From positions 186,001 to 250,000 of the forward strand of contig CAZPVD010000001.1 in NCBI GenBank assembly GCA_964589935.1: a stretch of DNA of 64,000 nt, read 5' to 3'. Shown in pieces: positions 18,832 through 28,770 of this stretch; positions within the stretch are counted from its first letter, which is position 1, and each line of letters opens with the position of its first letter. The position numbers and the translations under genes were made by a program. Under the pieces are notes generated by a model that ran no database searches, was not told the origin of the DNA, and saw nothing but the letters and a program-made list of their open reading frames with translations. Origin of the DNA: VHCN01 sp964589935. Lineage in GTDB: Bacteria; Verrucomicrobiota; Verrucomicrobiia; Limisphaerales; VHCN01.

Positions 18832-19824
18832 TTACACGCTGACCCGTTTCATCACGGTGTTCAAATCCACCAGCGCCGCGCGGTCGCCCGCCTTTTGCGC
18901 CAGCTCGCAGATGAGTTCAATCGCGCGGAACTCCGGGTCCATCGCGCTCAGGCACGCGGGATGGCAGAGGAAGTCGAACACCGCGCGCTCCGCGATGCAC
19001 CACTCGGCCGCGAGTCGGATGGCCTTGAGGAACCATTCCAGTTTCCAGCGCCCGTTGCGAAACGCGCCGATGTCGCTGATCGGGCTCATCGGAATCTCCA
19101 CCAGCCCGCTTGCATAACGAAACGGCTGCGCCCCTGCCTGCGCCTTCACGATGCCGTCGAGCACTTCGGCGGAAGGCTCCTCCCCAGGCTTGCTGTTCGG
19201 ATGCGCCGGATACTTGCCGCTGCACCACTTGAAGCCCAGTTCGAGCAACATCTGTTGAATGTGCGGCGCGTCGGCGAGTCCGTTGCTGAAGCCGCCCGGC
19301 GTGCGGAAGCCCGCCGGCTCGATGCCGAGGCGCGACTTCATCGCCGCCGTGCAGAGCGCGATGTTCTCTCGCACAGCCTGCTGCGGCGTCTTGCCTTCAA
19401 GCAGCCACGGCGCGCGCTGAAAGCGGAACTGCACCTCGCTCAGCTTCGCAGCCTTCACATAGACATGGTCATACGTGTGATTGCCAACGCTGTGGCCCGC
19501 CGCGAGAATCTCCTTCAACCAGTCCACGTTCTCCTGCTCCAACGCGCGGCCGACGAGGAAGAAATGGCAGAGGCCGCCGTGCACTTTCACGCGGCGCGCG
19601 GCCTCGACGGCGTAGCGCTTCGCCGCGTCGTCGAGGTTGCCCTTTTCGTAATCCCAATGCGTATCCTCCCAGCGCGGGAAATTGCGCGCCATCTCCAGGT
19701 CGAGCGTGATGGCGATGAGCGCCTGCTTCTCGGCAGCCCACGCATTCTGTCCGAGCAAGACGCCACCGCCCGCCATCGCAGCGGAGCGCACAAACTCCCG
19801 ACGTGAATGAAGACGTGAGTTCAT
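18832..19824 (-). CDS. Polysaccharide deacetylase (NodB-like) with Tat-like signal
   Basis: 330 residues from the ATG at 19824. The N-terminal SRREFVRSAAMAGGG is a twin-arginine signal. ITLDLEMARN stands where the catalytic/metal Asp motif 1 lies, and VGNHTYDHVYV gives the H-x3-H of motif 2. GFRTPGGFSNGL fits motif 3. Substitution of the usual DDG by DLE makes activity uncertain. The start overlaps the stop of the preceding isochorismatase-like gene by four bases, so translation is probably coupled. Confidence 0.82.
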   Translation of the reverse strand: MNSRLHSRREFVRSAAMAGGGVLLGQNAWAAEKQALIAITLDLEMARNFPRWEDTHWDYEKGNLDDAAKRYAVEAARRVKVHGGLCHFFLVGRALEQENVDWLKEILAAGHSVGNHTYDHVYVKAAKLSEVQFRFQRAPWLLEGKTPQQAVRENIALCTAAMKSRLGIEPAGFRTPGGFSNGLADAPHIQQMLLELGFKWCSGKYPAHPNSKPGEEPSAEVLDGIVKAQAGAQPFRYASGLVEIPMSPISDIGAFRNGRWKLEWFLKAIRLAAEWCIAERAVFDFLCHPACLSAMDPEFRAIELICELAQKAGDRAALVDLNTVMKRVSV

Positions 19825-20882
19825 TCCGTCTTTCCCTTCGGTTGGAATTGCACCCAGCTCACCTGCGTCACGAGCTGGTTGAGCGCCGCGTAGCTGATGT
19901 GCGCGTTCGTCGCGTAGCGTGGCGTCTTGTTCGATGGGAACGTCGCCAGCGTCGCGTCGCCGACGAGGAAGACATTGAAATCCTTCGACAAATTCTCGTA
20001 GCCCGCCGTCGTGCGGCAGAAGCACATGTCCGTCGCGTAGCCCGTGAGCAGCACGTGCCGCACGCCATTTCGCTGGAGAAACTCCCGCAACGGCGCGTAG
20101 CCTTGCGCGTCGTAGATTATCACGTCATCAGCGGCCACATTCACGTCGCGCGTGACGGGAATGGGCAGATTCCAGAAGCCCGCGTTGTTGTAGCGCGGCC
20201 CGGCGTCGAGTCCGGGGAACTGCTTGAAATAATCCCGCACCGGCTTGTCGCGCGACACCGCGAGCGTCGCGGGCAACGGTTCAGCGCGATACGTGAAGCC
20301 GTTCAGCTTCGCCTTCAACTCCGCCGCGCCTTCGCGCCGCTCAGCGTCGGTGGGCTTTCCCTTGAACGAGCGGTAGAGCTTCCTGCGAATTGCATCCTCC
20401 TCGCCCGGCAGGCTGAACATGACGAACGCAACCTTGCCCCGCAGAGACTTGAGAAACGGGTTGATGACCTCGCGCGTGTGCCGTGCCGCGAGATGGTTCT
20501 TTTCCACCGTGCAGAAATCCGCCACGCCAGCCGGCTCGGGCGTGTTCCAGCCCTGTCCATCATCAATGCCCCACGGATGCACCATGATGACCGCCGTCTC
20601 CGCCGCGCGCAGATGGTTCGGCATCTCGATGACGCCGCGTGCGTTGTAGCTGAAGCGCCACGCGCGCACGTGCAGGTCGGCCTTCGCGTCGTCCACCAGC
20701 GCGGGCGCCTCGAAGCGCACGGACTCCTCGACCGGCGCGACAAACTCGGGATGATCCGCGAGCAACGGCTTGGGATTAGACAGCCGCGTAAGCCGGTTGG
20801 AATAAGTCCGCGTGTCGTTGTCTGCGGCGAACGTGGTCGCAACGAGGAACGCAGCCAGCGCGAGGGAAATCAGGGAACGCAT
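19821..20882 (-). CDS. Isochorismatase-family cysteine hydrolase, exported
   Basis: 353 residues with a signal peptide (1-19). The C-terminal half carries the isochorismatase-like hydrolase features: VHPWGIDDGQGW and HVLLTGYATDMCFCRTTAGY, in which the first Cys is the likely nucleophile. Export is atypical for this mostly cytoplasmic family. It is translationally coupled to the downstream deacetylase (ATGA overlap), which suggests a joint role on an exported substrate; the substrate is unknown. Confidence 0.8.
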   Translation of the reverse strand: MRSLISLALAAFLVATTFAADNDTRTYSNRLTRLSNPKPLLADHPEFVAPVEESVRFEAPALVDDAKADLHVRAWRFSYNARGVIEMPNHLRAAETAVIMVHPWGIDDGQGWNTPEPAGVADFCTVEKNHLAARHTREVINPFLKSLRGKVAFVMFSLPGEEDAIRRKLYRSFKGKPTDAERREGAAELKAKLNGFTYRAEPLPATLAVSRDKPVRDYFKQFPGLDAGPRYNNAGFWNLPIPVTRDVNVAADDVIIYDAQGYAPLREFLQRNGVRHVLLTGYATDMCFCRTTAGYENLSKDFNVFLVGDATLATFPSNKTPRYATNAHISYAALNQLVTQVSWVQFQPKGKTE

Positions 20883-20927
20883 GGGCCTCTTATCGCGTCC
20901 CGATGCGTCCGTGTCAAACGCGACGGT

Positions 20928-21677
20928 TCACGCGATGCGCATGGTCAGGCCGCCGTCAATCACCACGGTCTCGCCGGTGATGTAGTCGTTCTTCACGAGC
21001 ATGAGGATGGCGTCGGCGACTTGCGCGGGCGTGCCTTCGCGATGCAGCGGGATGCGGTGGTCGAGGTTCAGCCGCTTTTGTTCCTCGCTCATCGTCTTGT
21101 GGAAGTCGGTGCGAATGACGCCCGGCGCGGCGCAGTTGATGCGGATGTTGTCGTTCGCGAACTCGCGGGCCAGCGCGCGCGTGAGCTGCGGGATCGCGCC
21201 CTTCGCCGCCTGATAAGCCACATTCGTGATGATGCCGCGAATGCCGGCGGTTGAGGAAATCAGGATGATTGCACCCTCCTTCTTCGCGCGCATCGCGGGA
21301 ATCGCGGCGCGGCAAAGGTGGAAGACGGCGTGAACATGCACGTCGAAGGCCGCGCCCCACTGCTCCGGCGTGAGATCGAAGAGGCCGCCGTTCACCGGGC
21401 CGCCGGCGGAGTGAACGAGCACGTCCATGGGGCCGAGCTTCGACTCCGTCTCGCGCACGATTCGCGCGCAGTCGGCGGGCTTGCCGCAATCGCCGAGGAT
21501 GATTTCGCAGCGCCGACCGAGCGCGACGATGGCGTCGCGTGTGGCGGTGGCGTCGGCGTCGAGCTTGCGGCCGTTGATGGCGACGTTCGAGCCGTCCTTC
21601 GCGAGCGCGATGGCGGTGGCGGCGCCGATGCCCTTGGTGCCGCCAGTGACGAGGGAGATTTTTCCGGAGAGATTCAT
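20928..21677 (-). CDS. SDR-family oxidoreductase
   Basis: 249 residues, classical short-chain dehydrogenase/reductase. It has the cofactor loop TGGTKGIG (12-19), the NNAG-equivalent HSAGG, the catalytic Ser in ILISSTAG, YQAAK, and a C-terminal IDGGLTMRI. Resemblance to 3-oxoacyl-ACP reductase-like enzymes is general; the substrate is not known. It lies last in the run of minus-strand genes that begins with nusA, 48 bases after ribF. Confidence 0.85.
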   Translation of the reverse strand: MNLSGKISLVTGGTKGIGAATAIALAKDGSNVAINGRKLDADATATRDAIVALGRRCEIILGDCGKPADCARIVRETESKLGPMDVLVHSAGGPVNGGLFDLTPEQWGAAFDVHVHAVFHLCRAAIPAMRAKKEGAIILISSTAGIRGIITNVAYQAAKGAIPQLTRALAREFANDNIRINCAAPGVIRTDFHKTMSEEQKRLNLDHRIPLHREGTPAQVADAILMLVKNDYITGETVVIDGGLTMRIA

Positions 21678-21725
21678 GTGCGCGTGTGTGTAGAGGCAGC
21701 GCGGCGGCGAGTCAATCGAAACACA

Positions 21726-22649
21726 TCAACCGAACAACTGGCGCGCGGCGGCGATGTCGCGGGCGATTTGCGCCTTGAGCGCCTCGACGCCGGGGAACTT
21801 CTGCTCGTCGCGCAATTTTTCGACGAAGGTGAGTTCAAGTTCCTGTCCGTAAAGGTCGCCGTTGAAGTCGAGCAGGTGAACTTCGACCTGCGGGCGTGAC
21901 GTATTCGCCACGGTCGGCCGGACGCCAATGTTCACGACGCCGCGGTGCTCGCGCCCGCCGAGCGCGGCGTGGACGGCATAGACGCCGTTCGACGGCAGCA
22001 CGAGGCCGGACGTGTCGAGGTTCGCAGTGGGGAAGCCGAGCTTGTGGCCGAGCTGTTCGCCGCGCACGACGACGCCCGCGAGCGAGTAGGCGCGGCCAAG
22101 CATCTGGCCCGCGGCGTCGAGATCGCCGGCGCGGATGGCGTCCCGGATGCGCGTGCTGCTCACGGCGTCGCCGTCGAGCGACACAGCGGCCATGCCATGC
22201 ACGGTGAACTTGAGTTCGCGTCCGAGCGCGCGGAGGAGTTCGACATTGCCGCTGCGCTTGTGGCCAAAGGTGAACGTCGCGCCAACGCAGATGCTGTGGA
22301 TGTGGCCAAAGTCGCGCGCGAGATTGCGGATGAAGACTTCACTGGTCTGTTCGCTGAAAGTTTTGTCGAAGTGAATGAGCAGCGTCGTGTCCGCGCCGAG
22401 CGTCGCGATGACACGGAGCTTTTGCGCCAGCGAATAGATGAGCGGCGGCGTGCGGTCGGGCGCGACGACGGCGTTCGGATGCCGGTCGAACGTGATGACC
22501 ACGGCGAGCGCCTCGTGCTGTCGCGCATCGGCAATCGTCTGCCGGATAATCTGCTGGTGACCGAGATGCACGCCGTCAAAGACGCCGATGGCGAGGCACA
22601 CCTTGCGCGTGCCGGCACGGAGTTCGGTGGCGTGGCGGATGGTGTTCAC
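21726..22649 (-). CDS. ribF: Bifunctional riboflavin kinase/FMN adenylyltransferase
   Basis: 307 residues, the normal RibF length. The N-terminal nucleotidyltransferase domain starts at GVFDGVHLGHQQII (HLGH motif). The C-terminal riboflavin kinase domain begins around LGRAYSLAGVVVRGEQLGHKLGFPTANL and ends near LDFNGDLYGQEL. It makes FMN and FAD from riboflavin. The start overlaps the truB stop by four bases, part of the conserved nusA-infB-rbfA-truB-ribF order. Confidence 0.95.
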   Translation of the reverse strand: MNTIRHATELRAGTRKVCLAIGVFDGVHLGHQQIIRQTIADARQHEALAVVITFDRHPNAVVAPDRTPPLIYSLAQKLRVIATLGADTTLLIHFDKTFSEQTSEVFIRNLARDFGHIHSICVGATFTFGHKRSGNVELLRALGRELKFTVHGMAAVSLDGDAVSSTRIRDAIRAGDLDAAGQMLGRAYSLAGVVVRGEQLGHKLGFPTANLDTSGLVLPSNGVYAVHAALGGREHRGVVNIGVRPTVANTSRPQVEVHLLDFNGDLYGQELELTFVEKLRDEQKFPGVEALKAQIARDIAAARQLFG

Positions 22650-23362
22650 GTCATCTGCACGAGTCGCACGAACGGGATGATGCGCTGTTCCAGTTCGGCC
22701 TCGGTGAGCCCTGGCACATCTTCGAGCGCGATGGCGTCGGCCACGTCGAACTGCCCGCTGACAAGCCGGCGAAGGTTTTGCAGATGCGCGCCGCAGCCGA
22801 GCTTCCGGCCGAGATCATACGCGATGGTGCGCACGTAGGTGCCCTTGGTGCAGGCGACGCGGAACCAGCCGACCGGCTCCGCGTAGTCTGTGAACTGGAA
22901 CGAGAAGATGTGAATGAGCCGTTCCTTGCGCTCGATCTCGACGCCTTTGCGCGCGAGTTTGTAGAGGGGGACGCCGCCGATTTTCACGGCGGACACCATC
23001 GGCGGCAACTGCATCTGGTCGCCGAGGAAGGATTCCGTCGCGGTGTTCAACTGTTCGAGCGTGATTGGCGGAACGGGATGCGTGGCGGTCACTTCGCCGT
23101 CGGCATCGTAACTGGCGGTTTCCACGCCGAACCTCATCGTGCCTTCATAGACCTTGTCGTCGGCCATGAGTTTCTCGGCGAGCTTGGTCGCGCGTCCAAG
23201 CAGGATGACGAGCAGGCCCGTGGCGTTCGGGTCAAGCGTGCCGCAATGGCCGACCTTTTTCGCGCGCACTTGTCCACGGATGACATCCACAATGTCGTGC
23301 GAGGTCAGTCCCGCGGGCTTGTCAATCAACAGCGCGCCGTCGAGCGGGTCGAACTTGTGCAT
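22646..23362 (-). CDS. truB: tRNA pseudouridine(55) synthase
   Basis: 238 residues. The catalytic aspartate is D44 in HCGTLDPNATGLL, and KPAGLTSHD and the ACTKGTYVRTIAYDLG block are present. It makes pseudouridine 55 in the T loop of tRNAs. The PUA tail is short. It is coupled to ribF by a four-base overlap. Confidence 0.95.
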   Translation of the reverse strand: MHKFDPLDGALLIDKPAGLTSHDIVDVIRGQVRAKKVGHCGTLDPNATGLLVILLGRATKLAEKLMADDKVYEGTMRFGVETASYDADGEVTATHPVPPITLEQLNTATESFLGDQMQLPPMVSAVKIGGVPLYKLARKGVEIERKERLIHIFSFQFTDYAEPVGWFRVACTKGTYVRTIAYDLGRKLGCGAHLQNLRRLVSGQFDVADAIALEDVPGLTEAELEQRIIPFVRLVQMT

Positions 23363-23377
23363 GAGGGCAGGGGAAGA

Positions 23378-24361
23378 TCAGCGCGCGTGAACAAGCGCCT
23401 TCTTGATGGCGCCCAGCACGCGGCGCTGAATGGAAAGCGGATTGCCGCGAATGCGCGCACCAGCAGCGGCAGGATGCCCGCCGCCGCCGAACAGCGCGGC
23501 GACATCGTTCACATTCACTGCGGCGCTCTTGCTGCGCAGGCTCAGGCGTGTGAGGTCCGGCTCGATTTCCTCAAACACGCACGCGACGATGACCGGTTCG
23601 ATGTCGCGGATGTGATCAATGATCCCCTCGCTGTCCGCCGGGTGCGCGCCGGTGCGCTCGTAATCGGTCTTGCGCAAACGCACCCATGCGATCTGGTCGC
23701 TGTGGGCGAGCCGGAAATGATTATAGACATGCTTCAGCAGCCTGACTCGTGAGAGCGGATAGGATTGATAAACCTCGTGGCAGACGCGCGAGAGATTTGC
23801 GCCGCGCTTCACCAACTCCGCGGCGATGTGATACGTCGAAGGCCGCGTGCTCGGATACTGAAACGAGCCGGTGTCAGTGGAAACGGCGGTGAAGAGACAG
23901 TCAGCAATCTGCGAAGTGATCGGCCAGCTCGCGGCCTTCATCAGGCGGAAGATGAGTTCGCCCGTTGAAGGTTCACGGCCGGAAATCCAGTTGATGTCCG
24001 CGTAACGCGTGTTGCTCTCGTGATGGTCAATGTTGATGAACACGCGCCGGGCAGCGATGTGCGGCGCAACCGTGCCGAGGCGCTCGAAGCTCGCGCAATC
24101 CGTCGCGATGACGGCGTCGAACTGGCAGCCCGCGTGCGGGCGCTGCATGAGGCCGTTCGGGACGAGGAAGGAAAGCTTCTGCGGAACTTGATCCTGATTC
24201 CAGACGGTGACTTTTTTCCCGGCGCCCTTGAGCGCGAGGCCGAGGCCGACCTGCGAGCCGATACAATCGCCGTCGGGCCTGATGTGGCCGACGACGCACA
24301 CGCGCTCGGAATCACGCAGCGCGTCGAGGATGCGGGAGACGATTTTTGGGACGGGCTTCAC
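23378..24361 (-). CDS. DHH-family phosphoesterase (NrnA-like nanoRNase/pAp phosphatase)
   Basis: About 327 residues if translation starts at the GTG at 24361; the longer open frame runs into rbfA. Motif I is GHIRPDGDCIGSQ, motif III is INIDHHESNT (DHH), and the DHHA1 domain has GGGGHPAAAGA. The family degrades very short RNAs and 3'-phosphoadenosine 5'-phosphate. In many bacteria it sits between rbfA and truB, as here. Confidence 0.88.
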   Translation of the reverse strand: MKPVPKIVSRILDALRDSERVCVVGHIRPDGDCIGSQVGLGLALKGAGKKVTVWNQDQVPQKLSFLVPNGLMQRPHAGCQFDAVIATDCASFERLGTVAPHIAARRVFINIDHHESNTRYADINWISGREPSTGELIFRLMKAASWPITSQIADCLFTAVSTDTGSFQYPSTRPSTYHIAAELVKRGANLSRVCHEVYQSYPLSRVRLLKHVYNHFRLAHSDQIAWVRLRKTDYERTGAHPADSEGIIDHIRDIEPVIVACVFEEIEPDLTRLSLRSKSAAVNVNDVAALFGGGGHPAAAGARIRGNPLSIQRRVLGAIKKALVHAR

Positions 24362-24407
24362 AGAGAATTCATCATGCGGAGTGTTAAGCGCAAAACAAGG
24401 GCTTGCC

Positions 24408-24776
24408 TCACTTCTTCGGCTCCTCCTTCGGCAGCGTCTTCTCCAGTTCTTCGAGGATGGCAAGGACCCGATTGCCGCGCTCGACGGAGTCATCTTGGAC
24501 AAAGCGCAACACGGGCGTGTATCGCAGAACGACATCCGCAGCCATCATGGACTGGATGCGCTTGCGTTCCTGTTCCAGCAGCGCGATCGCGCCCTGCTTC
24601 TGTTTCGCGTTGCCGACGACGCCGATAAACACCGTGGCGCTTTGCAGGTCGGCGGCGATGTTCACCTCGTTGACTGTGATCAAGCCGGCCTTCTCGACGG
24701 GGAATTCACGCCGGATGATTTCGCCAAGGCTGCGCTTGAGCAGCTCGCGGACTCGTTCGATGCGACGTTGGGACAT
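24408..24776 (-). CDS. rbfA: Ribosome-binding factor A
   Basis: 122 residues from the ATG at 24776 (MSQRRIERVRELLKRSLGEI), the usual RbfA start; a TTG 51 bases upstream is the only longer option. The KH-like core includes the segment ending VFIGVVGNAKQKQGAIALL. It aids 30S maturation of 16S rRNA. It follows infB by 71 bases. Confidence 0.92.
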   Translation of the reverse strand: MSQRRIERVRELLKRSLGEIIRREFPVEKAGLITVNEVNIAADLQSATVFIGVVGNAKQKQGAIALLEQERKRIQSMMAADVVLRYTPVLRFVQDDSVERGNRVLAILEELEKTLPKEEPKK

Positions 24777-24847
24777 GGTGCGTTCTAGTGTCTGCAAAAG
24801 CGGCGCAACTGCCGGAACTGTTTTCAACCTGGCCGCGCGAGCCGCGC

Positions 24848-27304
24848 TTACAACGTCTGCTTCACCTTTTCGGTGGTGTAACTCTCGATGACGTCGCCGG
24901 GCTGAAAGTCATTGAAGCTCTCGAGGCGTATGCCGCACTCCATGCCGGCTCGCACTTCGTTCACCTCGTCTTGGAAGCGGCGCAGCGTTGTGACCGCACC
25001 CTCGTAAATGAGGCCTTTGCGCCGCATGACGCGAACCTTGCCCTTGTTGATGCGGCCGCTCAAGACAGCGCAGCCAGCGACGTTGCCGCCCTTTGAGAGG
25101 GCGAACAATTTCCGCACTTCGGCGGCGCCGACAATGGTTTCCCTGAGCACGGGTTCGAGCAGGCCCGCCATCGCGTCCTTCACTTCGTCCACAAGTTCGT
25201 AGATGATGGAGTAAAGCTTGATCTGCACACCTTCGTGCTTGGCGATGTCCGCAACGCCGGTGTCAATGCGAGTGTGGAAGCCGAGAATGATGCCCTTGGA
25301 TGCAGCGCTCAAGAGCACGTCGCTCTCCGTGATGGTGCCGACGGCACCGTGCACAACTTCGAGCGCGACCTTGTCCGTGCTGATTTTGGCCAGCTCGGAC
25401 TGGATGGCCTCGACGGAGCCTTGCAGGTCGGCCTTGATGACGATCTTGAGCACCTTGCCCTGCGATGCGGCGAGCGTGGTGAAAAGATTTTCGAGCGTGA
25501 CCATCGGCTTGCGCTCGGCTTGCTCGGCTTCCCTCGCCTCCTGCTCGCGCTGTGCCGCCATCTCGCGCGCGGTCTTTTCGTTTTCAAGCACGGCGAACTC
25601 AATGCCCGCTTCGGGAATGCCGTTAAGACCGAGAATCTTCACCGCGACGGAAGGCGTCGCTTCCTTGAGACGTTTGCCCTCCTCGTTAATGAGCGCCTTG
25701 ACCTTGCCGAAGTAGTGGCCGCAGATGACGACGTCACCGACTTTGAGTGTGCCCTTGCGCACAAGCACGGTGGCAACGGGGCCGCCGGGCTCGAGGCCGG
25801 ACTCGATGACGTTTCCCTTGGCGCGGCGGTTCGGGTTGGCCTTGAGTTCGATGACCTCGGCTTGTAGCAAAAGCAACTCAAGCAGCTTGTCCACGCCCTG
25901 TTTCGTCAACGCAGAAACATCCACGAAAATCGTCTCGCCACCCCACTCCTCACAGACGAGGCCCTTGTCCTGCAACTGCTGCCGAACCTTCATCGGGTTC
26001 GCATTCGGATGATCGCATTTGTTGACGGCGACGATGATCGGGACTTTCGCAGCCTTCGCGTGACTCAACGCTTCGAGCGTCTGCGGCATCACGCCGTCAT
26101 TTGCCGCGACGACGAGGATGACGATGTCCGTCACGTTTGCGCCGCGCGCGCGCATGGCGCTGAACGCCGCGTGGCCGGGCGTGTCGAGGAAGGTGATCTG
26201 TTGAATCTCATCCTTCCGTTCAGGATGCGGAAAGGAAATCGTGTAGGCGCCGATGTGCTGAGTGATGCCGCCGGCCTCGCCCGCGGCGACATTGGCCTTG
26301 CGGATGACATCAAGCAGCGTGGTCTTGCCATGGTCAACGTGGCCCATGATGGTGACGACCGGCGGACGCGGCCTGAGATCCTCGGGCTTGTCCTCGATAA
26401 TATCCACCTCGACCCTCTTGACGGGCGCGTGGACCTGGCCTTCGCCGCGCGCGCGTTTTTCAACTTCAAAACGGAAGCCACGCTTGGCGCAAAGTTTCTG
26501 CGCGACGGTTTCATCCACCGAGTCGTTGATCTTCGCGAAAACTTTCAGCTCCATCAAATCGCCGATGAGCTGGAATGGCTTGAGTTGCATCTTCTCCGCA
26601 AGCTCGCGCACCATGATGGGTGGCTTGACGATGATGAGTTCGCCTTCGGTGGGCGCGACGAACTTTGGCTCGGTGGGCTTCGCCGGCGCGGGTGCGGGCG
26701 CCTGCCTTCCGCCCTGCTGTGAAGAGCCGCGATCGCCGCGTTGATCGCGCTGTGCCGGGCCTGCGGGCCGGGCCGGGCCGCGAGCAGGCTGTTCGGAAAC
26801 TCGGTTTGCCGTGCGGGCCGGCGGCTGTCGCAACCAAGTCGGCGCGATGGAGCCAATTTTTTCGCCGATGATCGGACCTTTTGGCGTGGACGGCGCTGGC
26901 GGAGTGGCCCTCGCCTCGACAACAGCCGGCTTGGACGCGGGCGGAATGGGCGCGGGTGAAGTCACGACCGCCGGGCTTGCCGTTGTCACAGTGGACGCGG
27001 GCGGGACGACTGTTTGAGCGGTTTCCGATGCGGCGGATGTCGTGACAGTTTCGGCTGGCTCGGCGGCGGGCGGAGATTCTGGCGGGGCCGTGATGATGAT
27101 CGGCTGGGAAGGCTCTGCGGGCGCTGCGGCGGCGGGCGCCGGCTTCACCCCGCCGAGCTGTTCTTCGAGATATTCAGCGGTGATTTTGTCCAGCGAGCTG
27201 GACGGAACCTTCGCCTCCTTGATGCCCAGTTCCTTGGCCTTCGCGAGCACATCCTTGCTCTCGACGCCGAGCTTGCGGGCAATGTCGTAAATACGAACGG
27301 GCAT
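24848..27304 (-). CDS. infB: Translation initiation factor IF-2
   Basis: 818 residues. The N-terminal MPVRIYDIARKLGVESKDV is the IF2 N-domain, followed by a long Ala/Pro-rich low-complexity linker (about 55-205). The G domain has GHVDHGKTT (about 320), DTPGHAAF and NKCD. The C-terminal C1/C2 domains are complete. It delivers initiator tRNA to the 30S subunit. It sits between nusA and rbfA as in most bacteria. Confidence 0.97.
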   Translation of the reverse strand: MPVRIYDIARKLGVESKDVLAKAKELGIKEAKVPSSSLDKITAEYLEEQLGGVKPAPAAAAPAEPSQPIIITAPPESPPAAEPAETVTTSAASETAQTVVPPASTVTTASPAVVTSPAPIPPASKPAVVEARATPPAPSTPKGPIIGEKIGSIAPTWLRQPPARTANRVSEQPARGPARPAGPAQRDQRGDRGSSQQGGRQAPAPAPAKPTEPKFVAPTEGELIIVKPPIMVRELAEKMQLKPFQLIGDLMELKVFAKINDSVDETVAQKLCAKRGFRFEVEKRARGEGQVHAPVKRVEVDIIEDKPEDLRPRPPVVTIMGHVDHGKTTLLDVIRKANVAAGEAGGITQHIGAYTISFPHPERKDEIQQITFLDTPGHAAFSAMRARGANVTDIVILVVAANDGVMPQTLEALSHAKAAKVPIIVAVNKCDHPNANPMKVRQQLQDKGLVCEEWGGETIFVDVSALTKQGVDKLLELLLLQAEVIELKANPNRRAKGNVIESGLEPGGPVATVLVRKGTLKVGDVVICGHYFGKVKALINEEGKRLKEATPSVAVKILGLNGIPEAGIEFAVLENEKTAREMAAQREQEAREAEQAERKPMVTLENLFTTLAASQGKVLKIVIKADLQGSVEAIQSELAKISTDKVALEVVHGAVGTITESDVLLSAASKGIILGFHTRIDTGVADIAKHEGVQIKLYSIIYELVDEVKDAMAGLLEPVLRETIVGAAEVRKLFALSKGGNVAGCAVLSGRINKGKVRVMRRKGLIYEGAVTTLRRFQDEVNEVRAGMECGIRLESFNDFQPGDVIESYTTEKVKQTL

Positions 27305-27384
27305 ATAAATTGTCTCTTGCGCACGCTGTTCTCACAGGCTTCATGCGCTAAACCGCACGTGGTGTTACCGGGCGCTTTATCATG

Positions 27385-28656
27385 CTACGCGGCTGCGGCG
27401 TCGCCGCCGGCGCGGCGCGCGACTTCCGCGCGCACCGCAGCCAGAATGGCGGGGCCTTGTCCGGCCAGTTGCTCGATTCCGGCCAGGTCGTTTTCCTCAG
27501 CCTGTAGGAAATCATCAAGCGAATGAAAACCACTTTGCACCAGCACCACGGCCTGCTCGCGCGTGACACCGGGAATGCTGGCAAAGGCGTCAATGGCAAA
27601 ACCGACCTTCTGGTCAAAGCCGACCGTCGTGATCTGCTCGGGCTCGATGTTGACCTGCCAGCCAGTGAGCCGGGATGCGAGGCGCGCGTTCTGGCCGCGC
27701 TTGCCGATGGCGAGCGAAAGCTGGTCCTCACTCACGAGGATGCGGCAGCGCTTGTTGGCCTCGTCCACTTCGAAGGACTTCAGCTTCGCGGGCGCGAGCG
27801 CGTTCGTGAGATACACCTTGATGTTGGTGTCCCACTTGATGATGTCCATCTTCTCGTTGTTCAGCTCGCGAACGATGTTCTTCACGCGCTGCCCGCGCAA
27901 GCCGACGCACGCGCCGACGGGGTCAACCTTGTCGTCGCGCGAATACACGGCGAGCTTCGTGCGAAAACCCGGCTCACGGGCGACGCCCTTGATCTCGACG
28001 GTGCCGTTGGAAATTTCAGAGACTTCGAGCTGGAACAGTTTCACGACGAACTCCGGCGCTGCGCGCGACAGGATGATTTCCGGCCCATGCGTCGAGTTGT
28101 CCACGGCTTTGACGTAGCAGCGGATGCGCTCGCCAATCTGGTATTCCTCGGTGGGGACGCGTTCGCGGTTCGGCAGCAGTGCCTCGAACTTGCCGAGGTC
28201 CACGATGACATCCGAACGGTCAAAGCGCCGCACCACGCCGCTGACGATGTCGCCGGTGCGGTCCTTGAACTCGGAGTAAATCAATTCCTTCTCAAAGCGC
28301 CGCACCTGCTGGAGCAGCGCCTGCTTCGCATATTGCGCGGCGATGCGGCCGAAGCCCGTGGGCGTGACCTCGACTTCGAGCTCCTCGCCGAGCACGGCGT
28401 CGGCCTTGATGCGGCGGGCGTCGAAGAGGGAAATCTGGTCGTGCTTGGACACGACGCGCTCGGAGACGACGAGCTTGGCAAAGGCCTGGATGTCGCCGGA
28501 CTTGGGATTGATCTCGCAGCGCAGTTCGCGCGCGGGGCCGACCGCCTTCTTCGCCGCCGTGATGAGCGACTCGTGGACAGCCCGGATCAGGACATCCTTG
28601 CTGATGCCCTTTTCCTTTTCCCAGTATTCCAAAATGGCCAAAAACTCGGCGTTCAT
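27385..28656 (-). CDS. nusA: Transcription termination/antitermination protein NusA
   Basis: 423 residues from the ATG at 28656 (MNAEFLAILEYWEKEKGIS); the open frame above it overlaps an SDR gene and is shadow sequence. The N-terminal RNAP-binding domain, S1 domain (GDIVSGVVRRFDRSDVIVDLG) and two KH domains (ACVGLRGQRVKNIVREL and LAIGKRGQNARLASRL) are present, with one short helical repeat at the C-terminus. It modulates pausing and termination. rimP, the usual upstream partner, is not next to it; the upstream neighbour is an SDR gene. Confidence 0.96.
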   Translation of the reverse strand: MNAEFLAILEYWEKEKGISKDVLIRAVHESLITAAKKAVGPARELRCEINPKSGDIQAFAKLVVSERVVSKHDQISLFDARRIKADAVLGEELEVEVTPTGFGRIAAQYAKQALLQQVRRFEKELIYSEFKDRTGDIVSGVVRRFDRSDVIVDLGKFEALLPNRERVPTEEYQIGERIRCYVKAVDNSTHGPEIILSRAAPEFVVKLFQLEVSEISNGTVEIKGVAREPGFRTKLAVYSRDDKVDPVGACVGLRGQRVKNIVRELNNEKMDIIKWDTNIKVYLTNALAPAKLKSFEVDEANKRCRILVSEDQLSLAIGKRGQNARLASRLTGWQVNIEPEQITTVGFDQKVGFAIDAFASIPGVTREQAVVLVQSGFHSLDDFLQAEENDLAGIEQLAGQGPAILAAVRAEVARRAGGDAAAA

Positions 28657-28693
28657 ATTCGTCGTCGCCCCACAACCCGGCCCCATGCGGAGA

Positions 28694-28724
28694 ACAAAAA
28701 AGTCGGATTCATACGTCCGACTTT
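28694..28724 (-). terminator. Terminator-like hairpin in the nusA leader (possible attenuator)
   Basis: On the minus strand a nine-base perfect stem (AAAGTCGGA at 28699-28707 against TCCGACTTT at 28716-28724) with an eight-base loop is followed by a run of T. This is a textbook intrinsic terminator. It lies between a good promoter (28771-28799) and the nusA start, so it is either the end of the upstream SDR transcript or a leader attenuator for nusA, or both. Confidence 0.8.
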
Positions 28725-28770
28725 CTCTCGCGCTGGTGACCCAGCAACCAAATCGTTTTCTAACTCTGGC